DNA of 64,000 nt from Fibrella arboris (GTDB taxonomy: Bacteria; Bacteroidota; Bacteroidia; Cytophagales; Spirosomataceae), in contig NZ_JBGGWE010000001.1 in the NCBI RefSeq assembly GCF_041321095.1, positions 372,001 to 436,000 on the forward strand, in the 5' to 3' direction. Within the stretch, counting starts at the first letter, position 1. The number at the start of each line of letters is the position of its first letter. The translations under genes and the position numbers were made by a program. Below, piece by piece: positions 21,901-29,820 of the stretch. A model generated the notes under the pieces. That model had not been told where the DNA came from. It ran no database searches and saw only the letters and a list, made by a program, of their open reading frames with translations.

Positions 21901-24900
21901 TTCCAGTGAATGGTCTTCTGCGAGCCGTCTTTGGGCAGGATATAGGAGGTAACCCCGTAATCGAGGCCCAGCGCACTACTCGAATAGTAATTGCCACTCA
22001 ACCAGACCGAGGGCAGTGTAGAGAGCCACTGCACGTGGGTCGCATCGCGGCCAAAACCGTAGATCGCCCGCCAGCCGCTATCGCCCACCCTGGCCATCGC
22101 AAAGGCGTGAACCGCTTCCTGGCCCGAGGCAAACGCATCGGTGATCAGCACATCGGAGCCGTCGAAGCTAACTGCCGGGTTGAAGTTGAAGCCGTTGGTT
22201 TTGAATTTGGGCTGGTAGGCAGCCGTGGTCTGGGTGTGGTTCCGGTTGTTCACCGACTGGTCATCCCAGCCCGTCAGCGCGGCTCCGTTGGTGGTGCTGC
22301 TGGTACCCGCATCGGCTTTGAGCCAGGTTTGCAGGTTTGAGCTAACTCCGCCCGGTGCAATCACTACCGCCCCGAAGCTAAAGAACTGGCCGTTGGTCAG
22401 ATCGACCTGGGCCGTCAGGTTGCCGTTGCCATCGGCGGTGAGCAAAATTTCCTGCGTCGCGCCGGGGGTAAATGTACCGTCGCTGCTCACCAGCAGGCGT
22501 TCGGCGCGGCTGCTGACGGGTACGCTCACCGTGATGGTGCCGACCGTACCCGTTTCCTGCACTTTCCAGGTACGTGCCATCCGGTAAAAAGCGCCTACAA
22601 CGGCTGGCGTAAAGGTGGTTGGTGCGTAGCTAAGCCCGAACGTCGCCGACTGGGCGTTATCCCCTACGATATCGAAGCTATTGTCGGCAGCGAAGGCATT
22701 GCTGTTCAGGGCGTTGGTGGCCGCAATACCGGTGCCGTTGCCAATCGTAACTAATCCTCTGGCATCAATCGACTTCGACTGTTTTTGATTCAGACCGCTG
22801 GCATCGTCGCGGCCAATGCCGGTGATGTTGGCCGAATAACTGGCTACGCTATAGATGGTTGCGCCCGTACTCGACAGATAATTATGCGAGAGTGTGGTGC
22901 CGTATTTCAGACCCAGGTAGCTTTCGATCCTGTCAATGTCGGGGGTGGCCATCCGCCCCCCGTTGCTGGTGGGCGTACCCGTTTTGTAGATCACTACCTC
23001 GGCAATATCGCCCAGGAAATTTTCGCTTAAAAACAGGCCATCGCTGGTAACATCGGAGCCAACCCCCATTTTATTCGTATTGTATGAATACGCATTCGTC
23101 CCCGCGATGTTGGATGACGCCCCGTTCCAGTGAATAGTCCGCTGCGAGCCGTCTTTGGGCAGAATATACGAGGTAACGCCGTAGTCGATCCCCAGGGCGG
23201 TGCTCGTATAGTAGTTGCCCGATGTCCAGACCGAAGGCAGCGTAGAGAGCCACTGCACGTGAGTCGCGTCGCGGCCAAAACCATACATTGCCCGCCAGCC
23301 GCTATCGCCTACTCTGGCCATTGCAAACACGTGAACGGCTTCTTTACCCGAGGCAAAGGCATCGGTTACCAGCACATCGGCCCCATCGAAGCTAACCGCC
23401 GGGTTGAAGTTGAACGCGTTGGTTCTGAATTTGGGCTGACTGCCGGCTGTTGGCTGCGTATGGTGTCGCGCATTGCCCGACTGGTCGTTCCAGCCGGTGA
23501 GGGCGGCCCCGTTGGCGGTGGAACTGGTGCCTGCATCGGCTTTTAACCAAACTTGCAGGTTGGCGCTGACACTGCCGGGGCCTTGTGCTGGAGATACAGT
23601 ACCTGACGTGATATTGATTGGAATAATGGTTGAAGCACATTGTGCTGTTGGCGTGCTGGCATCACATACTTTGATACCAATAGCATCCGTCCCTGAATAG
23701 GCCGCTGTTGGAGTATAGCTATAGATACCCGTTGTTGGATCAATGCTTACTGTACCATGCGGGGTAGCCAATGGCCCTGTACCTGCCGTTGCCGAACCAG
23801 ATACCAGGTTGAAAGCACTGTAGGTTAGGGGTTGCGTACCGCCCTGTGGGTTAGCTGATATGGCTACACTGGCACCACCGGAGAAGGGCGAACCGGAAGC
23901 AACCGTTTGCGTATCCGGGCTAGGGTTCACGGTCAAAGCCGGTGAACTACCAACCGCCGTTAGCGTCAACGGCTGGCTGACGGTGCTGCCGGAAAGAGCT
24001 GCGGACACCGTCAGCGTCTGTTGACCCGTCGATAAGGCCACTGGGCAGCTAAATTGGCCGCTAACAGCGGTGGTGGTGCATAGGGTCGCATTACTCGGCC
24101 CAACAATTGTAACCAAACTGCCTGCCGTAGCACTGCCCGAAATAGTCGTATTCAGATTAACCTGACTGTTGTTGGCCGGGCTAACGACGGTCAGCGATAG
24201 GGTTGTTTCCGTAGCAAACGTAAAGAACTGACCGTTATTCAGGTTTACATTGGCTTCCCAATCGGTGCCGTTTAGTGTCATCGGAATTTCGGTAGCTCCA
24301 CTGCTGAAGTTGCCGTCGGCATCTACCAGCAAATAAACAGTACCTAATTCAGTTGGTAGTTTGGTGGTTTGGCTGCTGCCGTTGTCCGGCACCTGTAATT
24401 TGACCGAACCGACCGTACCCGTCTCCGCTACTTTCCAGGTGCGGGCCAGTATTTTTCGATTGGCGGGTGCTCCTGTAGTTCCAAAAGAACTGATACTACC
24501 TGTATTGTCGCCAAACAGCAGAAAACTCTGGTCAGCAGCGAAACCATTAGCATTCAATGCATTGTCGGCAGCAATGGTGTTGCCGTTCCCCATCGTGACT
24601 AAGGCCGAAGTGCTGACACTTTTAGACTGTTTTTGATTCAGACCGCTGGCATCGTCGCGGCCAATGCCGGTGATGTTGGCCGAATAGCTCGACACGTCGT
24701 AAACGGTCGTGCCACTGCTCGACAGATAATTGTGGCCCAGTGTTAATCCGTATTTGATACCCAGATAGGTCTCAAGGCTCTGGACTTGGCCTGTAGCCAG
24801 GCTATTACTGAAGGCAATCACTTCGGTAATGATCCCGTCATAAGGCTGAGTGGCTGCGGTAGTTGAAATTGACCCAATTGCCAGTCCAGGAAAACCGCCG

Positions 24901-27900
24901 AGGCCTGTATAATCGGGATCAGGTGTTGAGTTGATTAACGCTTTGTTAGTTCCATTGTTGAAATAAGTAACGCCCCCAGCCGCTGTAGAGCTTTTTACCA
25001 TCGTCTGTATGACTGGCACATTAGCCGACTGATCATTTAAAGCAGAAGTCTGGTGTGAGGCACTTTCTGCAGTTAAAATGCTATATCCAGATGCTTTTCG
25101 TAAAGACTGGAGGGTACTGAACGATACCATGTAAGCAGTACTCGTAACGGCGGTAGGTACGGATACGGCTACAACGGCGAAGTTACAAGTGCCACAGAAC
25201 ACCTTTTCGGCACCATAGGTTTTATTGCTCAGGAAGTTAGTACTGCCATTAAAGCGAATCCCAGGATTAAAATTCAGTCCCGAACTTAGGTACGTTGGTT
25301 GGTTAGCTGCATTTGTTTGACTAACAATATTAGTGAGGTTGGTTGCATCAGCCCATGCCGTGACAGCCGTACCCGATACACTTAGATTGGCATCGGCTTT
25401 TAACCATAGTTGTAGGTCGCTTGCAGTCACATGACCGGGGGAGACCGCCACCTTCTGAATAGGAATTGTAACCGAACAAGTACCCGAACCCTGAGCCGAA
25501 GCCAATGTAAGCGTTACTGTGGAACCTATATCAGAACCATCGTAGGTAATAGGTATCGTGAGCGAAGTTTGCCCGGCTGTCAGACTTACAGGGGCATGAT
25601 TTGTCTTAAAGCCAGTACCACTAAGTGTAATAGCCACCTCACCTGCTGTAACGCCCGTAACCGGCAGGGTAATCGTGCCTTGTTGGTCAAGATCTGTGCT
25701 GGCCGTAAACGACCCCGTTGTAGTGGCCAGCGCAGCGTTACCAAAGGTAAACTGGCCAGGATAGATGATGGGCCGGGGACCCGTCAGCGAATTCGTACCT
25801 ATGTGGTGGTTGGTGGATGTGCAACTGGTCAGTGGAACCGGCAGAGACGTTACGGTTGGCAGCGCAGCATCTAAATTATCAAATCGGTAAATATTGTTGA
25901 TATTACCGGTTATTACTGGTGAGCCAGCTGTATATAGACTGTTGCCCGCCGGATCGAGACAGGGAATATCCTGTCCTAAAAAGGTGTCGATTACGTTACA
26001 TACACCATTATAGCGGTTAATCCTGTAGAAGAACAGCTTGCTTTGATAACCATAGTAAACGCGATTACTCGACTTTGTGAATATCAATGGGAAGCCACTG
26101 GCACCACCATTAGCATCAAAAGGGGCATTTAATCTACTAAGTTGGCCGGTTGTTCGGTTAAAGTCATAAACCAAACTATTTTGTCCATTTGAAATTGAGT
26201 TATCGCTCGTTGCAATAGCAACTCGGTTTCCCTCTGCGCTAAACGTTATTCCCGTTGTAGCATAATCATCGCTTGAAACTGATGTTAATGGTAGCGTTGT
26301 GGCTACCTGAGCATCGGCAACTATGACCGGCGTAGCACCGGAGGTGTTAATGCCAGTGATCCGTTTGACAATAAATTGATTACCAGCATTAACAGCCACC
26401 CATATACTGACCCCATCGGAGTGTGGTGTGCCAGCGAGTGCCGCCGTCGTGTTCGTACTGGTAATGAAAACCTGGTTTTTGGTTTCGACAGTACGGGTGG
26501 CCAGGTTAATGACCGAATATAAGATTGCTCCTGACTGAATAGTTGGTGTCGCTCCAAACGTGAAACCGTTTGATGAATGAAACAGATAAACCCGATTGGG
26601 ATCGCCCGGTACCGGTACAAAAAGCGGGCCCTGGGTGCGGCCATAAGCGTGACTAAGGCTGTTACCATTGGTCAGCGTAGTACCATCTGGATTCCGAACA
26701 CTTATTAATGGACTGGTATTATTGACATTAACCGTGTTTGGCGTTAGAAATAGCTCCAGGTCTCCGTTCGTTGGATCGGAATACGTTGCTGCTGCTCCAT
26801 AAAAAATAGTGTTGTCATTAGATGGCGCATTATACGATAGACATTTAATAGCGGGGCTGGCCGTTGGATTGGCGGGATCGAACTGGAGCCAGGTGGCCGT
26901 GCCATTGCCCCGCATAGTTACCCAGTTATTGGCCGCATAGTTATAGGTATTAGGAGCTAAACCGGCTGAACGTTGCGTGGCTATGGTGAAATACTGCCCG
27001 TTGGTGAAGTTTACATCTGCTTCCCAGTTTGTGCCATTCAGCGTCATGGGAATTTCGGTAGCCCCACTGCTGAAATTCCCGTCTGCATCGACAAGCAAAT
27101 AAACTGTATTGGATTCCTCCGGTAGTTTAGTAGTCTGGCTACTACTGTTATCAGGCACCTGAATTTTAACCGAGCCTACCGTACCCGTCTCTGTTACGCG
27201 CCATGTTCGCCCCAGTATTCTCCGGCTTGATGGTGCTCCGGCTTTCGAAAAGAAACCAGCATTGTCGTCATCGTCACCAAAAACGACAAAGCTCTTGTCA
27301 GCCGAAAACGTATTGGCATTCGTCTGATTACTGGTAGCAATATTGCCTAACCCTATTGTAACGAGTGCTTTACTGTTGGCAGATTTTGACTGTCTTTGAT
27401 CCAAACTGCTACAATCGTCGCGACCAATGCCAGTGATATTCGCTGAATAACTTGAAGGATTATAAATGACGGACCCATCGCTGGCTACGTAGTTATGATT
27501 CAGTGCTAGACCATATTTAAGCCCCAGGTAAGATTCAACGATCTCGCGCTGGCCAGTAGTCAGGCTGCTGCTGTAGGCAATCACTTCAGAAATGATTCCA
27601 CTAAAGGGAGACGCTGATGCCGTATTTGATGCTGATCCAATTCCCAGGCCCGTCCGCGTAGCAGTGTAATTCGGATCGGATGTTGTATTGTTGAAAACGT
27701 TGGCCGCTCCATTCGTAAAAACGGTCATCCCTCCGGCCAGTGTTGAACTTTTCATAACGGTCTGGATGGCTGGAACCGTTACCGATATACTGGCAGGAGA
27801 AGCAATATGACTCACAATTTCTCCCACCAGATAGGTACTTCCCGGAGACGTTACAGCTAAATACTGGTTGGCAGTAAACGACACAGCAACCCTGCTTCCC

Positions 27901-28565
27901 GAAACAGAGGTGGGTATAATTACCGAAAACAAGGTATAGTTATTCTGGCCGGAGAACACATTTGTGTTAGGGTAGGTCGTATTGCCCAGGAAATCATTCG
28001 TGCCATCGAAGCTAATGCCAGGGTTGAAGTTTAGCCCCGTTGCCTGATAAGCTGGCTGGTTAGCCGCTGTAGCCTGACTAACGATATTCGCCGGGGCGGC
28101 TGCGTCAGCCCAGTCTGTAACGACAGTGCCCGATGTGGTTACACTGGCATCGGCTTTAAGCCAGAGTTTAAGATTAGTCGTACCGATACAGCCCGGATCG
28201 ACCAGGGCAGCCGCCTTTGCAGAAGCGCCCCCCCCGGCTGATGGCCCTGATGTTGGGAGCGTTTGCTTACCTATTTTTTTATCTGTACCGTCGGCAGTCG
28301 GAGACTTGGCGTTGGCCTGCGTGCTGATTGCGGTGTGGCTATTGGGATCGGTCAACAATAGATCGTCCGCTACATGCAGCCCGGCAACACCAGCGGTTGC
28401 TCCCATGGCCACCAACAGACCACAAACCAACCGAAACCAACTAAATGCCGGGCTATCGGGTAGCCTGACAAACGCATCCATTTTGTCACAACATTCCTTA
28501 AAGTCGTTCCGAAGTGCTGGGAGCAAGTGGGTTAGATGCAGTTTTAGGAAGGAAAACTTTTGCAT
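15993..28565 (-). CDS. Giant secreted protein with six LamG/DUF8202-type modules (4190 aa)
   Basis: The hydrophobic signal core lies unusually deep (about residues 45-62); an alternative ATG at 28481 (residue 29) would give a shorter leader. Six modules of about 400 aa follow, starting near residues 131, 1047, 1661, 2072, 2485 and 2947. Each runs from LxLWLKADA through FNPxISFDGxD, IESYLGLKYG, HNYxSSxGTxIY, SYSANITGIGRDD and KQSKS to WKVxETGTVG and NGQFFTFG. That is the concanavalin A-like (LamG) plus DUF8202 layout of surface proteins. A propeller-like stretch (about 535-935) and a module shared with the 1044-aa protein (about 935-1040) separate modules 1 and 2. The C-terminal part has two DUF11-like domains (about 3590-3858), Ig-like and cadherin-like modules, and a final domain ending CVAITPATLGK. 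It starts 5 nt after the small upstream gene, so coupling is likely. Glycan or surface binding is inferred. Confidence 0.85.
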   Translation of the reverse strand: MQKFSFLKLHLTHLLPALRNDFKECCDKMDAFVRLPDSPAFSWFRLVCGLLVAMGATAGVAGLHVADDLLLTDPNSHTAISTQANAKSPTADGTDKKIGKQTLPTSGPSAGGGASAKAAALVDPGCIGTTNLKLWLKADASVTTSGTVVTDWADAAAPANIVSQATAANQPAYQATGLNFNPGISFDGTNDFLGNTTYPNTNVFSGQNNYTLFSVIIPTSVSGSRVAVSFTANQYLAVTSPGSTYLVGEIVSHIASPASISVTVPAIQTVMKSSTLAGGMTVFTNGAANVFNNTTSDPNYTATRTGLGIGSASNTASASPFSGIISEVIAYSSSLTTGQREIVESYLGLKYGLALNHNYVASDGSVIYNPSSYSANITGIGRDDCSSLDQRQSKSANSKALVTIGLGNIATSNQTNANTFSADKSFVVFGDDDDNAGFFSKAGAPSSRRILGRTWRVTETGTVGSVKIQVPDNSSSQTTKLPEESNTVYLLVDADGNFSSGATEIPMTLNGTNWEADVNFTNGQYFTIATQRSAGLAPNTYNYAANNWVTMRGNGTATWLQFDPANPTASPAIKCLSYNAPSNDNTIFYGAAATYSDPTNGDLELFLTPNTVNVNNTSPLISVRNPDGTTLTNGNSLSHAYGRTQGPLFVPVPGDPNRVYLFHSSNGFTFGATPTIQSGAILYSVINLATRTVETKNQVFITSTNTTAALAGTPHSDGVSIWVAVNAGNQFIVKRITGINTSGATPVIVADAQVATTLPLTSVSSDDYATTGITFSAEGNRVAIATSDNSISNGQNSLVYDFNRTTGQLSRLNAPFDANGGASGFPLIFTKSSNRVYYGYQSKLFFYRINRYNGVCNVIDTFLGQDIPCLDPAGNSLYTAGSPVITGNINNIYRFDNLDAALPTVTSLPVPLTSCTSTNHHIGTNSLTGPRPIIYPGQFTFGNAALATTTGSFTASTDLDQQGTITLPVTGVTAGEVAITLSGTGFKTNHAPVSLTAGQTSLTIPITYDGSDIGSTVTLTLASAQGSGTCSVTIPIQKVAVSPGHVTASDLQLWLKADANLSVSGTAVTAWADATNLTNIVSQTNAANQPTYLSSGLNFNPGIRFNGSTNFLSNKTYGAEKVFCGTCNFAVVAVSVPTAVTSTAYMVSFSTLQSLRKASGYSILTAESASHQTSALNDQSANVPVIQTMVKSSTAAGGVTYFNNGTNKALINSTPDPDYTGLGGFPGLAIGSISTTAATQPYDGIITEVIAFSNSLATGQVQSLETYLGIKYGLTLGHNYLSSSGTTVYDVSSYSANITGIGRDDASGLNQKQSKSVSTSALVTMGNGNTIAADNALNANGFAADQSFLLFGDNTGSISSFGTTGAPANRKILARTWKVAETGTVGSVKLQVPDNGSSQTTKLPTELGTVYLLVDADGNFSSGATEIPMTLNGTDWEANVNLNNGQFFTFATETTLSLTVVSPANNSQVNLNTTISGSATAGSLVTIVGPSNATLCTTTAVSGQFSCPVALSTGQQTLTVSAALSGSTVSQPLTLTAVGSSPALTVNPSPDTQTVASGSPFSGGASVAISANPQGGTQPLTYSAFNLVSGSATAGTGPLATPHGTVSIDPTTGIYSYTPTAAYSGTDAIGIKVCDASTPTAQCASTIIPINITSGTVSPAQGPGSVSANLQVWLKADAGTSSTANGAALTGWNDQSGNARHHTQPTAGSQPKFRTNAFNFNPAVSFDGADVLVTDAFASGKEAVHVFAMARVGDSGWRAMYGFGRDATHVQWLSTLPSVWTSGNYYTSTALGIDYGVTSYILPKDGSQRTIHWNGASSNIAGTNAYSYNTNKMGVGSDVTSDGLFLSENFLGDIAEVVIYKTGTPTSNGGRMATPDIDRIESYLGLKYGTTLSHNYLSSTGATIYSVASYSANITGIGRDDASGLNQKQSKSIDARGLVTIGNGTGIAATNALNSNAFAADNSFDIVGDNAQSATFGLSYAPTTFTPAVVGAFYRMARTWKVQETGTVGTITVSVPVSSRAERLLVSSDGTFTPGATQEILLTADGNGNLTAQVDLTNGQFFSFGAVVIAPGGVSSNLQTWLKADAGTSSTTNGAALTGWDDQSVNNRNHTQTTAAYQPKFKTNGFNFNPAVSFDGSDVLITDAFASGQEAVHAFAMARVGDSGWRAIYGFGRDATHVQWLSTLPSVWLSGNYYSSSALGLDYGVTSYILPKDGSQKTIHWNGASSNIAGTNAYSYNTNKMGVGSDVTSDGLFLSENFLGDIAEVVIYKTGTPTSNGGRMATPDIDRIESYLGLKYGTTLSHNYVASDGTTIYNVASYSANIAGIGRDDAQGLYQKQSKSINTRLIQPTVGNGSTLTSANTLNNGVFTANKSFLIWGDNAQPRSYSAAYVPTSFTPAGGVGFYRMAATWKVQETGTVGTVVVGIPSSSGADYLLVSNTASFLPASTQEVALTSDGNGNLVASVDLTNGQFFTFGAPQRVPGGVSNNLTIWLKADAGVTTSGTLVSQWDNQVLLNPYSLVQATAANRPEYITSGSGLVNYNPSIYYQGSKVLYNANSFMPGTSPYTFMMAAQDESDDLGVGTLLSTADVFDYFEFNKLNTGTTSNGWNPYGVGGSPDLGPFGKGNKFSPAGGVNGWYNGTGYTRNALTQHVQPQLLGFASANSIASFGTSMATWTDGYKDTPSWSYIDESAGLAAIVQPHFFKELSVGADRGSAGTEPWEGPINEVIIYGSNLNDNEAQRVNTYLAIKNGVTLGQGNGIVNRNGSNVDYLATNSTVVWSATANSAYNYDIAGIGLDNVEGLNQKQSRSVNAGFQPAIGLGTVELSNETNSGVFATDKSYAVWGSNGLASDYALSYTPHSFTVAAPVYLMSRIWKVQETGTVGTVTVSVPGSATGTYLLVGSSASSFSAGTATEYAMTPDGTGNLVAQVDLANGQYFTFGRASFAPGCVTPNLTVWLKADAITNLASGSAVQTWVDYSPNGLNHTKVSLANSQPTFTENVFNYNPAVTFDGSDVLMTDAFASGTDAVHVFAMTRVNDNNWRAFYGFNRDRTHVQWYNNLAANRPSVWTAGSGNDITSTNLGVLSGVTAHLLPKDGTAQTIKWNGTAGTINASPITTYDFSTNKMGVGGDAANDGSSLSEMFLGDIAEVVVYKTANGAAMNAIDVNKIESYLALKYGVTLSHNYLSGAGTTIYNVASYSANVTGVGRDDCQQLLQKQSKSMNGGAKMTISISNTVAASNTTNPGSFTVDQSFIAFGDNGLTGTSALSAAAATGCPPPPLADRYTNLAYKVTETGTAPAAFLQVDVSTFGFNATYPIYMQVFSDAGFTTLLASVPMSYTNGTATSLFDFPANSTSYVRFVGNTIAPANACVAPKPQTFHWNGWWYGTKQKVLLPNYIPQSQSATAAMTMSVTVSDGGNNNLLYKPAVDWWPVFDGHGLFIPRNDNNSASGLLSQNNTITTRMQFRQGTSTSVVSANTVNFMVYDVDGWYWSRDLVKIYGKQGANTISPKLTQFKPTVAWDPLQLNYQGNPQQAIGGYWPWDLSAWGRVYVNFDQPVEEVIVEYRKDNRFNFNVYNDMRIGPVTTTCLPPVPKAPLVDNIYVYKEVSPNPQKTDENVTYKFTVQNTNCATKTINLTDNLPGGLLWVDSTFVYSTSLTVGSVNAYGGAPNLSLSNVSVPPGTHYFFVDAVGSTQGNYNNQASYVVTNGTGATYLSDDPSVAGTAAQPTPLTLIANDPDAQLTVSKTVDKATTAQNTVVTYNFTVSSTNAVSAVQTTFQDILPGELTFVGGSLSGLSGAYTSSTAVAAYAGGSALTLRDLIVPANGSVTFSIQANVNSYTVGAAASNIATATPDVNSGFRIKAVNSNVVSTTIMNPPTVTILSPANSTTTALNTTVSGTATPGASVTLTSSNGGQLCTTTATAGGTWSCPVALTAGPQTLSAVASNNAGTSSPATAQITVVNTVAPLTAGTPPALTATSGGTQTGNAASDLLPSGGMTPYTYSNDTGNSSCSAVSGATQLPPSNLTVASGTGSYSYTAPTTPGTYYFCIKVCDSSMPTPQCVTKTYTLVVTAAPASGTINCTATQIIGAINQGTAGSGVLKLTIDVTNTGTLPVPVSGSGMSLQINPTNLVATATGVQTFYVPVNYDGSTLGTLTVTVTGVGTCTYNLAGQTPSGKNQPVMDIGGSCVAITPATLGK
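21721..23550 (-). repeat. Tandem near-identical LamG-type modules 3 and 4
   Basis: Two adjacent modules of the 4190-aa protein are highly alike at the DNA level with an offset of 1224 bp (408 codons). For example, the segment starting at 21721 recurs from 22945 with few substitutions. The other four modules are clearly more diverged, so this pair is the most recent duplication in the gene. Confidence 0.75.
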
Positions 28566-28570
28566 GGTCG

Positions 28571-28993
28571 TTACTGGTTTACAAGTAGTTGTTGGGATGT
28601 GCTGGCTGAATTTGCCGTTGAGCTAGACGAGTTGAGTTGGCATCTCAAAGCGACCCCACTACCAGGCACGGGTAGATAGTCGCCACTACTAACCCACATC
28701 AACAGGCCTGTACCAGCCCCACTGTTGTCATCAGCACGGTGCGTGAAAGCAAGACCATTCTGTGCCTGTACCTGGGATATGCCCAGCCAGCCAATCATAA
28801 GTATTCCGAAAGTCAATATTGTCTGACCGAAATAAGCGTGCGGACTTGTTGACTGCCACACGCGAGCGAGCACCAGCCAATACCGCTGAAGAACGTTGGC
28901 AGGCTGCGTTAGCCACTTTGGTAGATACGCCAATACCGGCCACAGGAGCCGGGTATAGAACTGGCCGTAAACAGAGAGTAGAACTCTATTCAT
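28571..28993 (-). CDS. Small secreted or membrane protein, first gene of operon A
   Basis: I choose the ATG at 28993 (140 aa). The longer frame to 29056 would need a TTG start. A long N-terminal stretch of about 55 residues precedes a hydrophobic segment (TILTFGILMIGWLGISQ) ending VQAQ, which looks like a signal peptide with an extended n-region. The mature part is only about 60 residues, contains a single Cys (ALRCQLN) and ends in a Ser/Asn/Thr/Gln-rich tail. GWLG...QAQ also occurs in the signal peptide of the 1044-aa lead protein of operon B. Its stop codon is 5 nt before the 4190-aa start, so it may serve as a translational leader. No family is recognised. Confidence 0.55.
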   Translation of the reverse strand: MNRVLLSVYGQFYTRLLWPVLAYLPKWLTQPANVLQRYWLVLARVWQSTSPHAYFGQTILTFGILMIGWLGISQVQAQNGLAFTHRADDNSGAGTGLLMWVSSGDYLPVPGSGVALRCQLNSSSSTANSASTSQQLLVNQ

Positions 28994-29152
28994 AGTAGTA
29001 TACGCTGGTGGTATAGGTAAAAAGTCAATCAGATAAAAAAAAGAGCGAGTAAACAATGACGCGAGTGACCGCCACGTTAACTATCCGTCTAAACACACAT
29101 GTAAAGGCGCACGACTACCATCGACCGTAGTCGCTGGCATGCCAGGGCACAC

Positions 29153-29308
29153 AACGTGCAGCCGCACGTTACGTTGGGGAAGAAACCCCTGAGAGAGAAG
29201 AAGAAAGGAAGATGCCGTCCGAGAGGACTAGAAGATACGGGTCAGTACCCTCGGGTGTTGGCTTAATTCCGGAAGGCCTGTAGCTCCAACTACAGGCCTC
29301 TCCTTTTT
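29153..29308 (+). ncRNA. Candidate structured RNA, copy 1 (duplicated at 46523-46684)
   Basis: No sensible coding frame is present. On the plus strand the hairpins are 29153-29159/29164-29170 (AACGTGC/GCACGTT), 29176-29179/29186-29189 (GGGG/CCCC), 29217-29220/29225-29228 (GTCC-GAGA-GGAC, a GNRA loop) and 29239-29242/29247-29250 (GGGT/ACCC). A 10-bp terminator-like stem follows at 29274-29283/29290-29299, then CTCCTTTTT. A purine-rich strand (29191-29212) lies between the second and third hairpins. The second copy keeps the architecture, with different but complementary bases in the first and last stems. It lies just upstream of operon A on the opposite strand. It could be a free sRNA or, if read on the minus strand, an operon leader; the GNRA loop and 3' U-run favour plus. 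No known RNA family was recognised. Confidence 0.6.
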
Positions 29309-29310
29309 GA

Positions 29311-29685
29311 CTACATACTCACTCTAAAAACTGGTCTACTATTTGTATAGATTTAGTTATTTCCTGCTTTTCCTTTCGCTCCGAAAGGGCACCACCAGGC
29401 ACGCCCGTGTCTGGTAGTTTCTTCCCTGTATCAACAAACTTTCCAGTTACTAGCCACAACGATCGGTAACGTTGTATACACCCATCAACAAGCGCTAAAA
29501 CTGATCGATATCCCCCTTTTCCGGCACGAACTGAGCACTGCCAGCTTTGCCTGCTTTCTATAGTTGTTAGTGTTCAGTTCAGATATATCAACGGGATATA
29601 TACGTATATAAACTCAGCATTTATCACCACGAACAGAAGCTATCGTTTTGTTAAGTACTTTTATCATGTATTCATATGTCTAATT
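29311..29685. other. AT-rich intergenic region without a gene
   Basis: No coding frame is credible here. It contains a 14-bp perfect palindrome, TATATACGTATATA (29597-29610), about 90 bp upstream of the sigma-54-like promoter, a position where an enhancer-binding activator could sit. No clear -7 box for the leftward operon A was found, so its promoter remains unplaced. Confidence 0.5.
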
Positions 29686-29702
29686 TTGGCAAGAATAATG
29701 CT
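29686..29702 (+). promoter_or_regulatory. Sigma-54-like -24/-12 promoter for the histidine kinase gene
   Basis: TTGGCAAGAATAATGCT has GG and GC separated by exactly 10 nt, the RpoN spacing (consensus TGGCAC-N5-TTGC). It lies about 120 bp upstream of the kinase start. A nearly identical element occurs at 47031-47048, downstream of the second structured-RNA copy, which supports function. Confidence 0.55.
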
Positions 29703-29820
29703 AGGTACTATTTGTAGAAAAAGTATCGTTTCCGAAAACTATTTATGCTTACAATCGCTGTATCTCCAACCTATTAATACCATTTAATTAATGCATTCTC
29801 CAGATTAGTAATTTCCAGCC

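Noticed and set aside
28994..29056. Longer start for the first gene of operon A
   Set aside because: It needs a TTG codon, while an ATG lies at 28993 and gives a complete signal peptide.
29153..29308. Hammerhead ribozyme or a known riboswitch
   Set aside because: The CUGAUGA/GAAA core and the consensus of common riboswitches I could recall do not fit; the element is left unclassified.
29057..29820. Retron or diversity-generating retroelement linked to the repeat proteins
   Set aside because: No reverse transcriptase gene is present in the window, and no template/variable repeat pair with adenine-specific changes was seen.
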